Source of the DNA: Psococerastis gibbosa
Lineage: Eukaryota > Arthropoda > Insecta > Psocodea > Psocidae
Direction: 5' to 3'
Assembly: GCA_963971405.1 (NCBI GenBank)
Contig: OZ020489.1
Span: 5,146,001-5,210,000 of the forward strand
DNA length: 64,000 nt
Part shown: positions 1 through 11,601 of the stretch, piece by piece
Position numbering within the stretch: position 1 is the first letter of the stretch
Layout of the letters: the number at the start of each line of letters is the position of its first letter
Made by a program: the position numbers and the translations under genes
Notes under the pieces: generated by a model
Database searches by the model: none
The model's input: the letters and a program-made list of their open reading frames with translations, nothing else
What the model was told of the DNA's origin: nothing

Positions 1-326
1 CATTCAAGACTTAGGTAGCGTTTCCACCGACCTCGCATTGCAGAATGCAAATGACATTGACGGAAATTAGAATTTTTCTTTTTATAGAAATCTATTAAAA
101 TGTTTGTACTTAACATATCCCATAACGCCATTTTTTAATTTTAGTTGGTTTGTTTGTGATTTTACTGTATGATCATTGATCAATTTTAACTATGGCATAG
201 AGGAAAATAAACATTTCCGTCAATTCTGCAATGCGAGGTCGGTGGAAACGCCACCTAAGTCTTGAATGTCTGCTACCACGTCACCGTTTTTGGAAATAGC
301 CCTAGCCGGTCAATGGAATGGGCACC
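1..326. mobile_element. Long-TIR MITE, left part cut by the window edge
   Basis: Positions 1-68 and about 200-269 are imperfect inverted copies of each other (CATTCAAGACTTAGG at one end, CCTAAGTCTTGAATG at the other). The outer part (270-326) runs through CTACCACGTCACCG and ends in GGTCAATGGAATGGGCACC. The same outer and inner blocks recur symmetrically at 24160-24532, so this is one short non-autonomous element with TIRs of well over 100 bp whose left end lies outside the window. It has no coding capacity. The superfamily is not assigned. Confidence 0.7.
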
Positions 327-993
327 AAATGGATGAACCCTCGCTGGCTCACTATTTCAGGCTTATTTTTCAAAACTTTTTACATGGCGGAGACCATCGT
401 CAGGCCTATCGAATCTCGCACCCTAGGTGGTGCGCACACCCATACCCGCTGTTTACCATTTTTTTTTAAGTATATCTTCGCCTACATAATCTACAGTAAA
501 TAATTTAGCAGGCGAGACTGACTACCTTTCAATGGTCTTTCTTTGAGGAAAAGGTACACTATTTCATAAACAGTAAAGCCTTATTTAGGAGCGGGATAAC
601 TGGTGTGTACTAATTTTTCCCTAACTGGTTTTGTCCGCCACTGATTGAATATTGGGCACAATAGCATTGTGTATAATATTCAATGGCGAACAGTACTGCA
701 CTATTGAGGAAATAGCCCTGGTCTGGCCAGTAGGCCAGCTTACAACACTAATTAATCTTGTAGATTATGGGAGAAACGTAGTTAAGTAATTAATCTGACT
801 CCGTCAACTTACCTCATTTATTAAGAGGCAACTCCAGAATATCTTTCAAAGTTAATTTTCTCGACAAATTAATAACAAAATTATAATTAATTAATTAAAA
901 ACAAACGTCACCCACTACACAGCTGATGACAGAGAGACGAGACACGAGAGACCATTTCAAAAACGAAGCAATGAGCCAATGAATAATGATTCA
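327..993. other. Unassigned AT-rich DNA
   Basis: No gene or recognisable element is seen here; frames are short and broken. Confidence 0.5.
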
Positions 994-1155
994 CACGAGT
1001 CGGTCAGCGTAACACCTGTGTTTGCACCATTCGTTTGCACTGCGCATGCTCATTGCTTATAGACTCCAACCACAGAACACGAGTCGGTCAGCGTAACACC
1101 TGTGTTTGCACCATTCGTTTGCACTGCGCATGCTCATGGACTCTAACCACAGAAC
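994..1155. repeat. Two-copy tandem duplication, period 84 bp
   Basis: The block starting CACGAGTCGGTCAGCG at 994 is repeated at 1078. The second copy lacks a few bases after TGCGCATGCTCAT. No coding role is visible. Confidence 0.85.
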
Positions 1156-1354
1156 ATCGTATAATTATATATTAGGGCTGCCACATTCCGTGGTTTACCT
1201 CAGAATTCCGTGGGAAATAATTCTATTCCGGGATCAACAATTTTTGAGTACCTAAGAACAGTGGGTACTGTAGGTACGTAGGCTACAGTTCAATGTGAAG
1301 GGTTGTACTACTGTAATTTACTTTTGGCCTACGGTACTGCATGCTGTTTTGGTG

Positions 1355-1640
1355 TTAGATATATAACATACTGTTGTCTAAGTATCCCGTGCTGTCGAGA
1401 AAAGATATTAGCCTCTGTAGATACGCTCCCTCAAACAACTTAGACATTGATGGAACAAGACTAATGGGCCTGTAATTGCTAGCTTCTGTTTTGCTCCCCT
1501 TTCCTTTGAATATCGGTATGATTTTGGCGTCTTTCAGTAACGTGGGGAAATGGCCGGTCTCAAATGAGCTATTAATGATATGGGCGAGTGGTTCGGCCAA
1601 TGTATTTGCAGCAGCTTTAAGGAAATATATTATATATATA
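1355..1640 (-). pseudogene. LINE reverse-transcriptase fragment
   Basis: The minus-strand frame reads AEPLAHIINSSFETGHFP, then KDAKIIPIFKGKGSK, then NYRPISLVPSMSKLFE. This is the N-terminal part of a Jockey/I-type non-LTR reverse transcriptase. NYRPISL is RT block 1, which precedes the finger domain. The frame ends after about 80 codons and no catalytic aspartate block follows, so it is a truncated relic. A (TA)n tract sits just beyond it at about 1621-1652. Confidence 0.8.
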
Positions 1641-1753
1641 TATATATATTATAGTATTCTGTGCTCCAGCACAGCCGAAATACGACATGGTGGCTCCATA
1701 GTTTTATTAGCTCCGTGGTCAGAAGTATTTTGTCTACGGTCAGAACTCAGAAT

Positions 1754-3692
1754 TAGTGATGGCAAATCTGAAACACCCAGCTGCATTGATACACTATGAC
1801 ACACACACCTCGATGTTTCAACACAGCTACATGAAACAGTGTCATTTGTTGATACAATGATGCAGGGTGCTAGTACTGCGCCTTGAAACCCCTACCACGC
1901 GCTCTTTGTTCTTGGGAGATGGGTAAGGGTCTCAACTCTCAGGGAGACTGATGCGCACATTAGACATAACAATAGTTTCACTTTCAATATATTTTTTGTT
2001 TGTCTGTTATTTTTCAATTTTTGTTGTCTTCTATTTCTATTAGTTAAACATTGCAGTTGAGGCTAGATCTATTGCTTATCATTCAATATATAACTTCATA
2101 CTGTAGGGATGTGGGTAAACATAACTTTTGGAAGATCCCATAGTTTTACTTTCAAATTCGAAATGACATGAATGAAAAAATGCACTTGCTGCATATTTTT
2201 GAAAATATTAGTGGAAAATAGTGGGGTTTTACGTTTAACTGCAGTAAAGTATAGATTTCACTATGGAATGCTTACCTACCTATTCATATTGCCCAGGGGA
2301 CTCCCGGGGCGAAAAGTTTAGATCAAAAATAGGAGGGTTTACGATTTTAATAGCAGAAACGTTTATAATTTACAGGGGAAGGCATGCGTGATTTATTGAA
2401 TTCTCAAATTTTTAATAATTTGCTACATCCTTAATAACTACATACCTACTTAATAATAGCCTACCTCACAATACACAGTATGTATATTATATTGCGTTTT
2501 ATACACTTTCAGTACGGTACACGCGAACTGTATTTCTAAAAACTAAATAGGCCTACATCTCTCCTTTGGAAATTGGGTACCGTACTCCAAGATCTGCTGT
2601 AAAATTGTTTACAGCTAATAGATCTACTAAGCCTACTAACTTCAAAGGATGCGTTTCATTTACGCATGTTGCAATACAGAGCTATGTCTTTATGTATGCA
2701 GCATAGGTTCAGTATGCTGCAAATGAGCCATTATGAGTTGCCAATTGGAACTACAGTGTATAGCTACTTTAATACAGTTGTACAAGATGTACTGTAGCTA
2801 ACAATATACCAATTAAAATGAAACGTACAGAGGCTAGAATCCTACACACAGTAATTTTTCCCGCTAAGCTAATTGTCATACACCCCACGAATTTATGTAG
2901 TTCTCTACACCTCTAACGACTATTTTGATAAAATCCTAGTTGATGTTACTTTCTTCATTCGATTGTTATCGTACTGCTGTTCATAGTCCAGTCAAAGTTG
3001 TGTCGAATTGGCCTAATATTACACGCTTGCATATTTTTAAAGTTGCAGTGATACTATCTCAACACTGTTTCAGAGATTTACAATTTTAAATTCAAAATTG
3101 ATTTACTCGAACCACTAAATGTAAAGGCCCCAATACGTCTTTTAACGTTATTATATGCAATCACAGCTTTAAACTAAATTGAGTTAGTCAAACAATACTT
3201 TTAAAGCCTGACATGAATCTTTTAAAATAAAATATAATAGTATCGTATACTTCGGGTCCTGTCGGCTATCTTCGAGTGTGTCAACTCATTGTCTCAACAC
3301 TGTTTCAGAGATTTTAAATTCAAAGTTGATTTACTCAAACCACTAAATGTAAAGGCCCCAATACGTCTCTTATCGTTATTATATGCAATCACAGCTTTAA
3401 ACTAAATTGAGTTAGTCAAACAATACTTTTAAAGCCTGACATAAATCTTTTAAAAATAAAACATAATAGAATCTTCGAGTGTGTCGTGTGTCACTATCTC
3501 AAAACTCACCTAAAGATTCAAGTAAGGCAGTGCGTCACTGCGTCAGTGGCTCAGTGCAGCGCTGGGCCAGGACCGAGTACCGACTTGGCACTGTTTCAGT
3601 TTCATGAGATCTGAAAAGGTGTTTCAACACTCTCTGACACAGTTAGATGTTTGACACACTGTATTGAAACGTTTCAAACTCGCCCATCACTA
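1754..3692. mobile_element. hAT-like non-autonomous transposon with perfect 8-bp TSD
   Basis: The element begins TAGTGATGGCAAATCTGAAAC and its right end, read inward, begins TAGTGATGGGCGAGTTTGAAAC. It is flanked by identical 8-bp duplications CTCAGAAT at 1746-1753 and 3693-3700. Short TIRs with 8-bp TSDs are the hallmark of hAT elements. Many subterminal TGAAACA/TGTTTCA motifs lie within about 100 bp of each end, as expected of transposase-binding sites. No transposase frame is visible in the 1.9 kb, so it depends on a helper. Confidence 0.8.
3063..3500. repeat. Internal tandem duplication, period about 235 bp
   Basis: The block starting CACTGTTTCAGAGATTT at 3063 recurs at 3298 with small indels. 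It includes AAGGCCCCAATACGTCT and ends near TCTTCGAGTGTGTC. It lies inside the hAT-like element. Confidence 0.85.
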
Positions 3693-3700
3693 CTCAGAAT

Positions 3701-4165
3701 GCGCCACGTTCACAAACACAATTTGTCTTTGTCAATACTGAATACTCAAGTCAATTTTATTTTGCAGTTGCACTTCGCATTTCGCAATTTGCATGTAACA
3801 ATTTAACTAAAGACTGATCATGGGAATAATAACTTTATAAAGGACACAGGATATATTTTGGACGATTAGCTGTAACTAAACTATGCTTTATTTTGTAAAG
3901 CATTTACAGTGAATATCAAGAAAACTGTAAATTGATCCAGCTGGTTAGTATTTTCTCCTAAAAAAATCGGCCTTATGATTATTTTGTTGCCATTCTCTTT
4001 CTTATAAATTTCATGCCAGCATAAAAAATGTAAGCAGTCAAATTATTTGGTAAAGGTCTAGTTAAGCTATCCAGCGGTTCAAAAAGTCCCATATATATGC
4101 ATATAAAGTGGAAGGCAAAGGTTGTTGTTGTGTTGTTGCTTGGTAGCCAAAGGTTAATTTGAACA
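3701..4165. other. Unassigned DNA
   Basis: AT-rich sequence between the hAT-like element and the LINE relic. I see no gene in it. Confidence 0.5.
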
Positions 4166-4176
4166 ACCTCTTGGTC

Positions 4177-5262
4177 CTAATGTCTCGAGTAAATGTCTGC
4201 TCCTGCTGTACTACAGCTGAAATTGTACACTTGACTTTCTTCGCCTATCTTCTTTTTAAAAGATGACACTGTTCCACACGCACGAATAGCTTGACTCAGT
4301 CGATTGTATTGCGCTATACCATTTGTAAGAAGTGACTGAGGATGAGCCGAAACTGCAAATCCTGCAAAATTTCTTGTAGCGTGTTGATGGACGTCCGAGT
4401 TATACTGGATAAGGGAATGTAAATACGATGGAAGCAAACCATTGGCTATTTTAAACAGAAATGTCATGCCTTCTATGTAAATAGATTCCTCGACCGTGTT
4501 CCACCCCAGATTGCGTCTCATGACAGCCACCTCTGCCTCCCGGTTCCCTCTGGCATCTCTAGGTTTATTTAGGATAATACGCATAGCTTCATTCACTTGC
4601 TTCTGCAGAGCGTCAAAGACGGAGCGGTTCGCCGTTATACAGTAGTAGAATTAAAGAGTTGAACAAAGTGATTTTAGCGGTACGTGGCAGAAGGAATTTC
4701 ACCTTACGAAACAGTGACATTTTGCATATCGTTTTACTTAATACCGTCTCATAGTGAAAATTTAAGGTAAGGCGAGAATCAATGAGTATTCCAAGATACT
4801 TGAAGGATTTGAGCCACTCTGTCTTATCACCACCGAGAACCAGCTGTTCCGAACATTCCATATCTCTCGAACTAATAACCATCGCCTTCGATTTCTTAGT
4901 ATGTATTCAACACCATCTTGTTCATTGCTAACCATCTTGTAATTAAATTCAGTTCATCTTCGAAATTAATTCTACCAGTTTTTTTCCCACCAAGTACATC
5001 AGCATATCATCAGCAAAGAAATGCTTCCCACATTCCAGCAAGAACAGCATTGATAAAGAGAATAAACTGTAATTGTCCGATTTTACTTCCTTGCACTACA
5101 CCGTGCAAGACTCCTGAGTGCTGACAATATTTGAGCCACTTTGACCCTTTGCAGTCGAGAAAAAACTTTCAATCCATTCAAGTAGCTTTGCTCTAATTCC
5201 CATATCGTATAGCGTCCTCAATACAAAATCTACTTGAACCATTTCAAAGGCTCGTGTAAGGT
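4177..5262 (-). pseudogene. Decayed Jockey-like LINE reverse transcriptase
   Basis: Read on the minus strand from about 5262 there is a palm block equivalent to LTRAFEMVQ, followed by LEWIESFF. A degenerate PQGSVLGP block (VVQGSKIGQLQF) and the catalytic FADDMLMY at about 5000 come next. The thumb region then has LKSFKYLGILIDSRLT (about 4770-4810), and the tail (4177-4596) starts MNEAMRIILNKPRDARGN. Frameshifts and stops separate these blocks, so no functional protein is made. The 5' part (endonuclease and RT fingers) is missing, a typical 5'-truncated LINE insertion. Confidence 0.8.
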
Positions 5263-5332
5263 CTCATTGGCAAGGCAATTTATATTTAAAGATAAATAAT
5301 TAGATTACTCGTGACTTCGTGGTATTTCATTT

Positions 5333-5432
5333 TAATAAACAAAAAATAACAAAAACTTAGAGTTTTACTAATTCCGGTTGTTATAACAAGTTTTTCTAAA
5401 ACTCTTAAGTTTTTGTTATTTTTTGTTTATTA
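5333..5432. repeat. AT-rich hairpin (about 37-bp arms)
   Basis: The arms 5333-5369 and 5396-5432 are reverse complements apart from a one-base gap (TAATAAACAAAAAATAAC and its complement). The loop is about 26 nt. No TSD was identified. Confidence 0.8.
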
Positions 5433-5693
5433 TATTTAAAGCATTGATTGTTATATTTGCATGCCTCTGAGATGTTCCTTCCATAAAATTTGTCATTAAA
5501 AATTAGTGTCAATACTTTCCAATGCAAAGTTTTTTTTTTTTTTTTAATGAAAGGTTAATCGCATACAAACAATATAATGAATGTATCCGATTGACCTCTT
5601 CAGTCGCATCTGTAGGATGTAAGTTAATAACTATGCGCCGCCGACCTTAAATTCTTTCAGAAATGGGTTTCTCTTAAGAGTGTAGAGCCCGTA

Positions 5694-5840
5694 GGCGGGG
5701 TTTCCACATACGTCAATCGTCAATTCGTCAATGAGAAATATGGTTTTGACGTGGTAGCAGAATTTTTAGTATGTCTAATGTCTGCTAAACCTTCAATTTC
5801 ATAATTTTCATTGACGATTGACTTATGTGGAAACCCCGCC
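5694..5840. mobile_element. 147-bp MITE with GTA target duplication
   Basis: The TIRs begin GGCGGGGTTTCCACATACGT and, at the right end read inward, GGCGGGGTTTCCACATAAGT. GTA flanks both ends (5691-5693 and 5841-5843). The element interrupts the terminal repeat of the surrounding TTAA-type element, giving GCCCGTA...GTAGGAAATT. A 3-bp TSD would suit PIF/Harbinger. Relatives are at 24543 and 28086. Confidence 0.8.
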
Positions 5841-7015
5841 GTAGGAAATTGGCAGTCCGAAATTTAATACTTGTTATTTTTTATTTAATTAACTGAGCAA
5901 GTTATTAAAGATTTGGCTCATTTAAGTTGTAGAAGACTACATCCAGGGGCGTTTAACTTCAATGGAGGTTTTCGTTATACGCGGGAACTGTTCTGATTGG
6001 CCCTGATCCAAACCCACGATAGCCAATCGTGAAATTGTATTTTTTTTTTTAATTTGATGTTGGTAAAACCTGTTTGTGATTTACTACAAACATCCCGTGG
6101 CTGCAGATCCTTGTCAACATGGCGGCTAGTGTAGCCTCTATAAGCTAAGTACAGGGTTGAGACTGAGTCAGATATCCGTTCTGCAATGTGCAAAACTTCG
6201 ACATATTTAACGTTGATACTAATCTCTGATATTTGGCTTATGGTTAAGGGTTGCCCCGTAAGGGTTACTATGCCTCCCGCCGTTCTAGTTAATATATTTC
6301 TATGAAAACAACGGACATTCCGACATTGGACAACACACAGCGGCCTTTAATAATATTATATATTTTTAATAAGTTTTGTGAGCCAATATAAATTTGAACT
6401 ACGACGGGAAGTGAGGTGAGTAAACATATTTCATGTGCCTGTTTTTTTAAACATTTTCAGTTGTATACCATCCAACACCTTACATATATTACATGGTTTT
6501 AATTTTCAAAATGGAAAATTGTTAGCATGTGCAACTCATTTGTGTAGCAAAACAACTAAAATTTGTTTAATTCATCATTCATTCCTTGTTTGTGAAGTGT
6601 TCAAGTGAGAAGGAAAAATAGTAAAAGGTACATTTGGTAAATTACAATTTTTTAAATAAAATTTTTTAAAACCTACGCACTCACTTTGTTAGATCTCTTG
6701 TCAGTGCTATGAGATATGCCCGTAAGATGTTAGCACAACCATATATGCCTAGTTAACAAAAAAATGTGAAATGTGTGACCTACAATAATTTAATCACGTT
6801 AAGTTGGACACTTACGAGTCAGTTTTGACCATGTGTAAGAGGTTATTTGAACCCACAACGTGGAAGTAACTGTTTGAAAAAGGAAAATTACGTTACAATT
6901 GCATTTTAATCTACACAATAACTTGATACACAAATTGCACCTTAATGTAGCTGGCATATACAACCTAACTTGTGTGTTGACAGTGACCTTATTCCACTAA
7001 CATTTTAACTGTGGA

Positions 7016-7207
7016 ATGGATGAAGAAACTCTTGAGCATATTCTCCTGCAATGGTCCATTCCAAGCAGGGAGAAGGACTTACTCGTGACGGCATTGGGAG
7101 GAGGAGGAATAGAAAAAATTCTGGGACGGAAGAATCTTTGGGCACTGGTGAATGAATCATCTGGCCATCGGCATCACCTGAAGCTGGAACCCAGTAGTAA
7201 GAAGTAA
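7016..7207 (+). pseudogene. C-terminal scrap of a LINE ORF2-like protein
   Basis: The frame starts MDEETLEHILLQWSIPSR and ends near HHLKLEPSSKK. The equivalent frame in the other arm (11323-11601, minus) extends upstream with VDSALGRACGMDEETLEH. This Cys-containing motif resembles the C-terminus of I-type LINE ORF2 proteins (CRACG-x-EETxEHxLLxC). The upstream part is deleted in this arm, so only the tail remains. Assignment to a LINE is by pattern memory and is tentative. Confidence 0.45.
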
Positions 7208-7303
7208 GAAAATGGCAGTCGTCGGTGCTGACAAGTTGAACTCCATAGTGCAAAGTAAGTATTTTCTAGCAATCTCAGATAGGAGTGACGATAGTATATT
7301 AAG

Positions 7304-7605
7304 GGTGTACAGCCCGTAGGAAATTGGCAGCCCGAAATAATTAACGAATCATGTTATTTAACATTTGTCTCATTAAAGTTGTAAAAGACTACTTCATGCA
7401 TCCTATGATAAGATATAGTATTTCTAATATTTTAAATTGTAGCTTTTTCATCGACATGATAATATTTTGTAAACAATAACCTTATTATATGATGAATAAA
7501 GTAGACTTCTACAACTGAAATGAGCCAAATCTTTAATAACTTGCTTAGTTAATTAAATAAAAAGTTTTAAATTTCGGGCTGACAATTTCCTATGGGCTCT
7601 TTAAC
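7304..7605. mobile_element. TTAA-type foldback MITE (left-arm copy)
   Basis: The left end GGGTGTACAGCCCGTAGG and the right end AATTTCGGGCTGACAATTTC form inverted repeats of roughly 100 bp or more: the TTGTAGAAG and CATCATATAATAAGG blocks are also mirrored. TTAA precedes the left end. No coding capacity. Related half-copies lie at 5841-5943, 8860-9125 and 9530-9720. Confidence 0.7.
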
Positions 7606-8853
7606 TAATCTGCTATTTTTCCTTTCCTATGTGTAGACCTACGCTATTATAACGAAAGCATTGGCATTTCGAGTACCGATTCGACAGATTTACATGCTGC
7701 TTTTACGGTTCTAGAAACAGGAAAAGTGACACTATCTATGTTGTTGGATTTGTGGAAATATCCTTGTGTAACGGACTGGTGCGAGTTTACCCAAATATGC
7801 TTTCATTTTTATTAATTAGTGTAGGTAATGTCAAATTTCCATGGTCAGTAATTGTACCATGGCTGCCTACTCATGTTCCGATCAATTAGAAACCTATAAT
7901 GGAAATTAATATATAAATGATCAATTACGGTACCTACAGTATATGAAGTGGCAAGGTATTAAGATGCGCAGGTCTCTACACACCATGTGATCGGAGAAAG
8001 GAGAAGCATCGTTACTTTTTCTTCTTCATATTTGTGCGGGTAGTTTGGCTTATCATATCATTTGAACTTTCAGGAGATGTCATGTCAGCGATTTATTAAG
8101 AGAATCTAGTTCGGGATGATCATGCATGCCGCCTTGATAAGGAGGAGAAAGATAGACGTGATGCTGGAAGAAGAAGACATTGTTCGCTATGCAAAAGCCT
8201 GAAGGATTCGGATTATTGGCGGCGAATGGCTCATCACCGAGCAAGGGAAGGCTCGCAACCGATGAAGAGTATAGGTGGAACCTGCACAAGATGTCAGTCT
8301 CGACTTTCCAGAAGAAGAGCAAGGACGGGAATGTATTCCTATTTCCACATAACAATCTATTTCGACGTGTTGATACATTACATTTCGAGCTATTCACGTT
8401 ATCACAAATAATTTGTAGATGGATTTTGTATGGACTGAGTTCAATTTAGTAATAAAAAGAAATGTATATTTCTTAATAAGTATAATGTGCGTTGGTCATT
8501 GAGTATTTCTTAATTTTGTATTTAATATGTTAGGTACGGCTTAGTGTGGAACTATGAAAAAAAAATAGTTTGTTTAAAATAAGGTGAATACTAACAACGT
8601 TGTCAGAGTACATACCAGAGTAGTCATTAAAAATCAATTATATAATACAAAATAGGTCAATATAATATTAAATAGGAAGGGAGCGCGAGCCGGGCCGGCC
8701 GGGGCCCCGGCCACACAAAATTTGAAAAAAGGAGCGAATGATTCAGACGCGGGAGGGCCAACGTTATTATTATTTTTTTTTTTGGCAGTTGGCAGTCTTT
8801 CCCTAACAAAATATTACCATTGAGTTAACGTTCTTATATATTATGTTGTTCTG

Positions 8854-9722
8854 TGACTACATCATGCATCATATAATAAGGTATATTTTTAATTTTCGAA
8901 ATTGTAGTGTTTTAAACACGATAATAATTTATGAACAATAACTTTAAACGTAAAATCCTGTTTATGAAAAAACTACCATTTCGAAAATTAAAAATACCGT
9001 ATTATATGATGCATGAACTATGAAGTAGTCTTCTGCAACTTAAATGAGCCAAATCTTTAGTAACTTGCTTAGTTAATGATATAAAAAATAAAAAGTACTA
9101 AATTTCGGGCTGTACACTCTTAAGCTACCTATATAAACGATGCATAACCAAATTCTGTTATTTATTATGGGTAGCTTAACTAGACCTTTAATAGAGGAGT
9201 TGAACTGAAATAAGTAATTCTAGTCTTGCCCATTTTGAGCCCCTTCTTCAAATGAAGTCAAATCATTCTATATGGCAGTGTTAAAAGTCCATAATCATAT
9301 TAGTCAATGAATCCCAACCTGGCACTATGGCATACATACAGCTTTTATTCCCTTATCGCCATTTTATAGACAGCGGGTGCGGGAGTGGGTAAAGCACAAA
9401 ATAAACATAAAGTCAGTTTTTATTCACGTTTACATTGGACTAAGTGTTTCTTACAAATAAACAAACAGCAAGCATCTTCTTATGTTCATTTTGATATATT
9501 TTTTTATAAAATCGATAATACGTGAAAAGTTATTGTTTATAAAATATTTGCATGTTTCTGAAAAAACTACAATTTCGAAAATTAAAAATGTCTTATAATA
9601 TGATGCATGAAGTAGTCTTCTACAACTTTGATGAGCCAAATTTTTAATAACATGCTTAGTTAATTAAATAAAAAATAAAAAGTATTAAATTTCGGGCTGC
9701 CAATTTCCTACGGGCTGTACGC
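8854..9722. other. Spacer of the inverted repeat
   Basis: The spacer holds a foldback MITE relic (8860-9125, mirrored CATCATGCATCATATAATA and TATTATATGATGCATGA blocks). It then has about 400 bp of unassigned DNA, and another half-copy of the MITE (9530-9720) ending in GGGCTGCCAATTTCC. No gene is seen. Confidence 0.65.
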
Positions 9723-10931
9723 CACAGAACAACATAATATATAAGAACGTTAACTCAATGGTAATATTTTGTTAGGGAAAGACTGCCAACTGCCAAAAAA
9801 AAATAATAATAATAACGTTCGCCCTCCCGCGTCAGAATCATTCGCTCCTTTTTTCAAATTTTGTGTGGCCGGGGCCCCGGCCGGCCCGGCTCGCGCTCCC
9901 TTCCTATTTAATATTATATTGACCTATTTTGTATTATATAATTGATTTTTAATGACTACTCTGGTATGTACTCTGACAACGTTGTTAGTATTCACCTTAT
10001 TTTAAACAAACTATTTTTTTTTCATAGTTCCACACTAAGCCGTACCTAACATATTAAATACAAAATTAAGAAATACTCAATGACCAACGCACATTATACT
10101 TATTAAGAAATATACATTTCTTTTTATTACTAAATTGAACTCAGTCCATACAAAATCCATCTACAAATTATTTGTGATAACGTGAATAGCTCGAAATGTA
10201 ATGTATCAACACGTCGAAATAGATTGTTATGTGGAAATAGGAATACATTCTCGTCCTTGCTCTTCTTCTGGAAAGTCGAGACTGACATCTTGTGCAGGTT
10301 CCACCTATACTCTTCATCGTTTGCGAGCCTTCCCTTGCTCGGTGATGAGCCATTCGCCGCCAATAAACCGAATCCTTCAGGCTTTTGCATAGCGAACAAT
10401 GTCTTCTTCTTCCAGCATCACGTCTATCTTTCTCCTCCTTATCAAGGCGGCATGCATGTTCATCCCGAACTAGATTCTCTTAATAAATCGCTGACATGAC
10501 ATCTCCTGAAAGTTCAAATGATATGATAAGCCAAACTACCCGCACAAATATGAAGAAGAAAAAGTAACGATGCTTCTCCTTTCTCCGATCACATGGTGTG
10601 TAGAGACCTGCGCATCTTAATACCTTGCCACTTCATATACTGTAGGTACCGTAATTGATCATTTATATATTAATTTCCATTATAGGTTTCTAATTGATCG
10701 GAACATGGTACAATTACTGACCATGGAAATTTGACATTTGACCTACACTAATTAATAAAAATGAAAGCATATTTGGGTAAACTCGCACCAGTCCGTTACA
10801 CAAGGATATTTCCACAAATCTAACAACATAGATAGTGTCACTTTTCCTGTTTCTGGAACCGTAAAAGCAGCATGTAAATCTGTCGAATAGGTACTCGAAA
10901 TGCCAATGCTTTCGTTATAATAGCGTAGGTC

Positions 10932-11226
10932 TACACATAGGAAATTGTCAGCCCGAAATTTAAAACTTTTTATTTAATTAACTAAGCAAGTTATTAAAGA
11001 TTTGGCTCATTTCAGTTGTAGAAGTCTACTTTATGCATCATATAATAAGGTTATTGTTTACAAAATATTATCATGTCGATGAAAAAGCTACAATTTAAAA
11101 TATTAGAAATACTATATCTTATCATAGGATGCATGAAGTAGTCTTTTACAACTTTAATGAGACAAATGTTAAATAACATGATTAGTTAATTATTTCGGGC
11201 TGCCAATTTCCTACGGGCTGTACACC
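10932..11226. mobile_element. TTAA-type foldback MITE (right-arm copy)
   Basis: Mirror copy of the 7304-7605 element. It ends CTACGGGCTGTACACCC-TTAA at 11230. It must predate the duplication that produced the two arms. Confidence 0.7.
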
Positions 11227-11322
11227 CTTAATATACTATCGTCACCCCTATCTGAGATTGCTAGAAAATACTTACTTTGCACTATGGAGTTCAACTTGTC
11301 AGCACCGACGACTGCCATTTTC

Positions 11323-11601
11323 TTACTTCTTACTACTGGGTTCCAGCTTCAGGTGATGCCGATGGCCAGATGATTCATTCACCAGTGCCCAAAGATTCTT
11401 CTGTCCCAGAATTTTTTCTATTCCTCCTCCTCCCAATGCCGTCACGAGTAAGTCCTTCTCCCTGCTTGGAATGGACCATTGCAGGAGAATATGCTCAAGA
11501 GTTTCTTCATCCATTCCACAGGCTCGACCCAGTGCTGAATCCACCAGGTTGAAACAGTGGAGATATTGGTTTGTGGCTCGAGCTGCGAAGGAGGCAACCA
11601 A
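11323..11601 (-). pseudogene. C-terminal scrap of a LINE ORF2-like protein
   Basis: A 92-residue open frame starts MVASFAARATNQYLH, includes VDSALGRACGMDEETLEH and ends HHLKLEPSSKK. Partner of the shorter frame at 7016-7207. The Cys and EETLEH motifs recall the post-RNase H C-terminus of I-type LINEs. No RT or RNase H remains upstream. Non-functional relic. Confidence 0.45.

Larger units (their letters stand above)
5946..8853 (+). repeat. Left arm of the large inverted repeat
   Basis: This arm starts CAGGGGCGTTTAACTTC and ends at TGTTGTTCTGTG. It is the reverse complement of 9723-13006. Deduced peptides in the 8180-8449 segment differ from the partner at only two of 89 positions, while the outer 100 bp differ by roughly 5-7 percent. 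The left arm lacks about 0.4 kb (near 7006) present in the right arm at about 11524-11936. A GC-rich palindromic patch GGCCGGGGCCCCGGCC lies at about 8696. No intact gene is seen. Confidence 0.9.

Noticed and set aside
8080..8450. Overlapping frames in the foldback arms as a transposase
   Set aside because: Frames on both strands are open because of composition; none shows a catalytic motif, and the best is only 105 codons.
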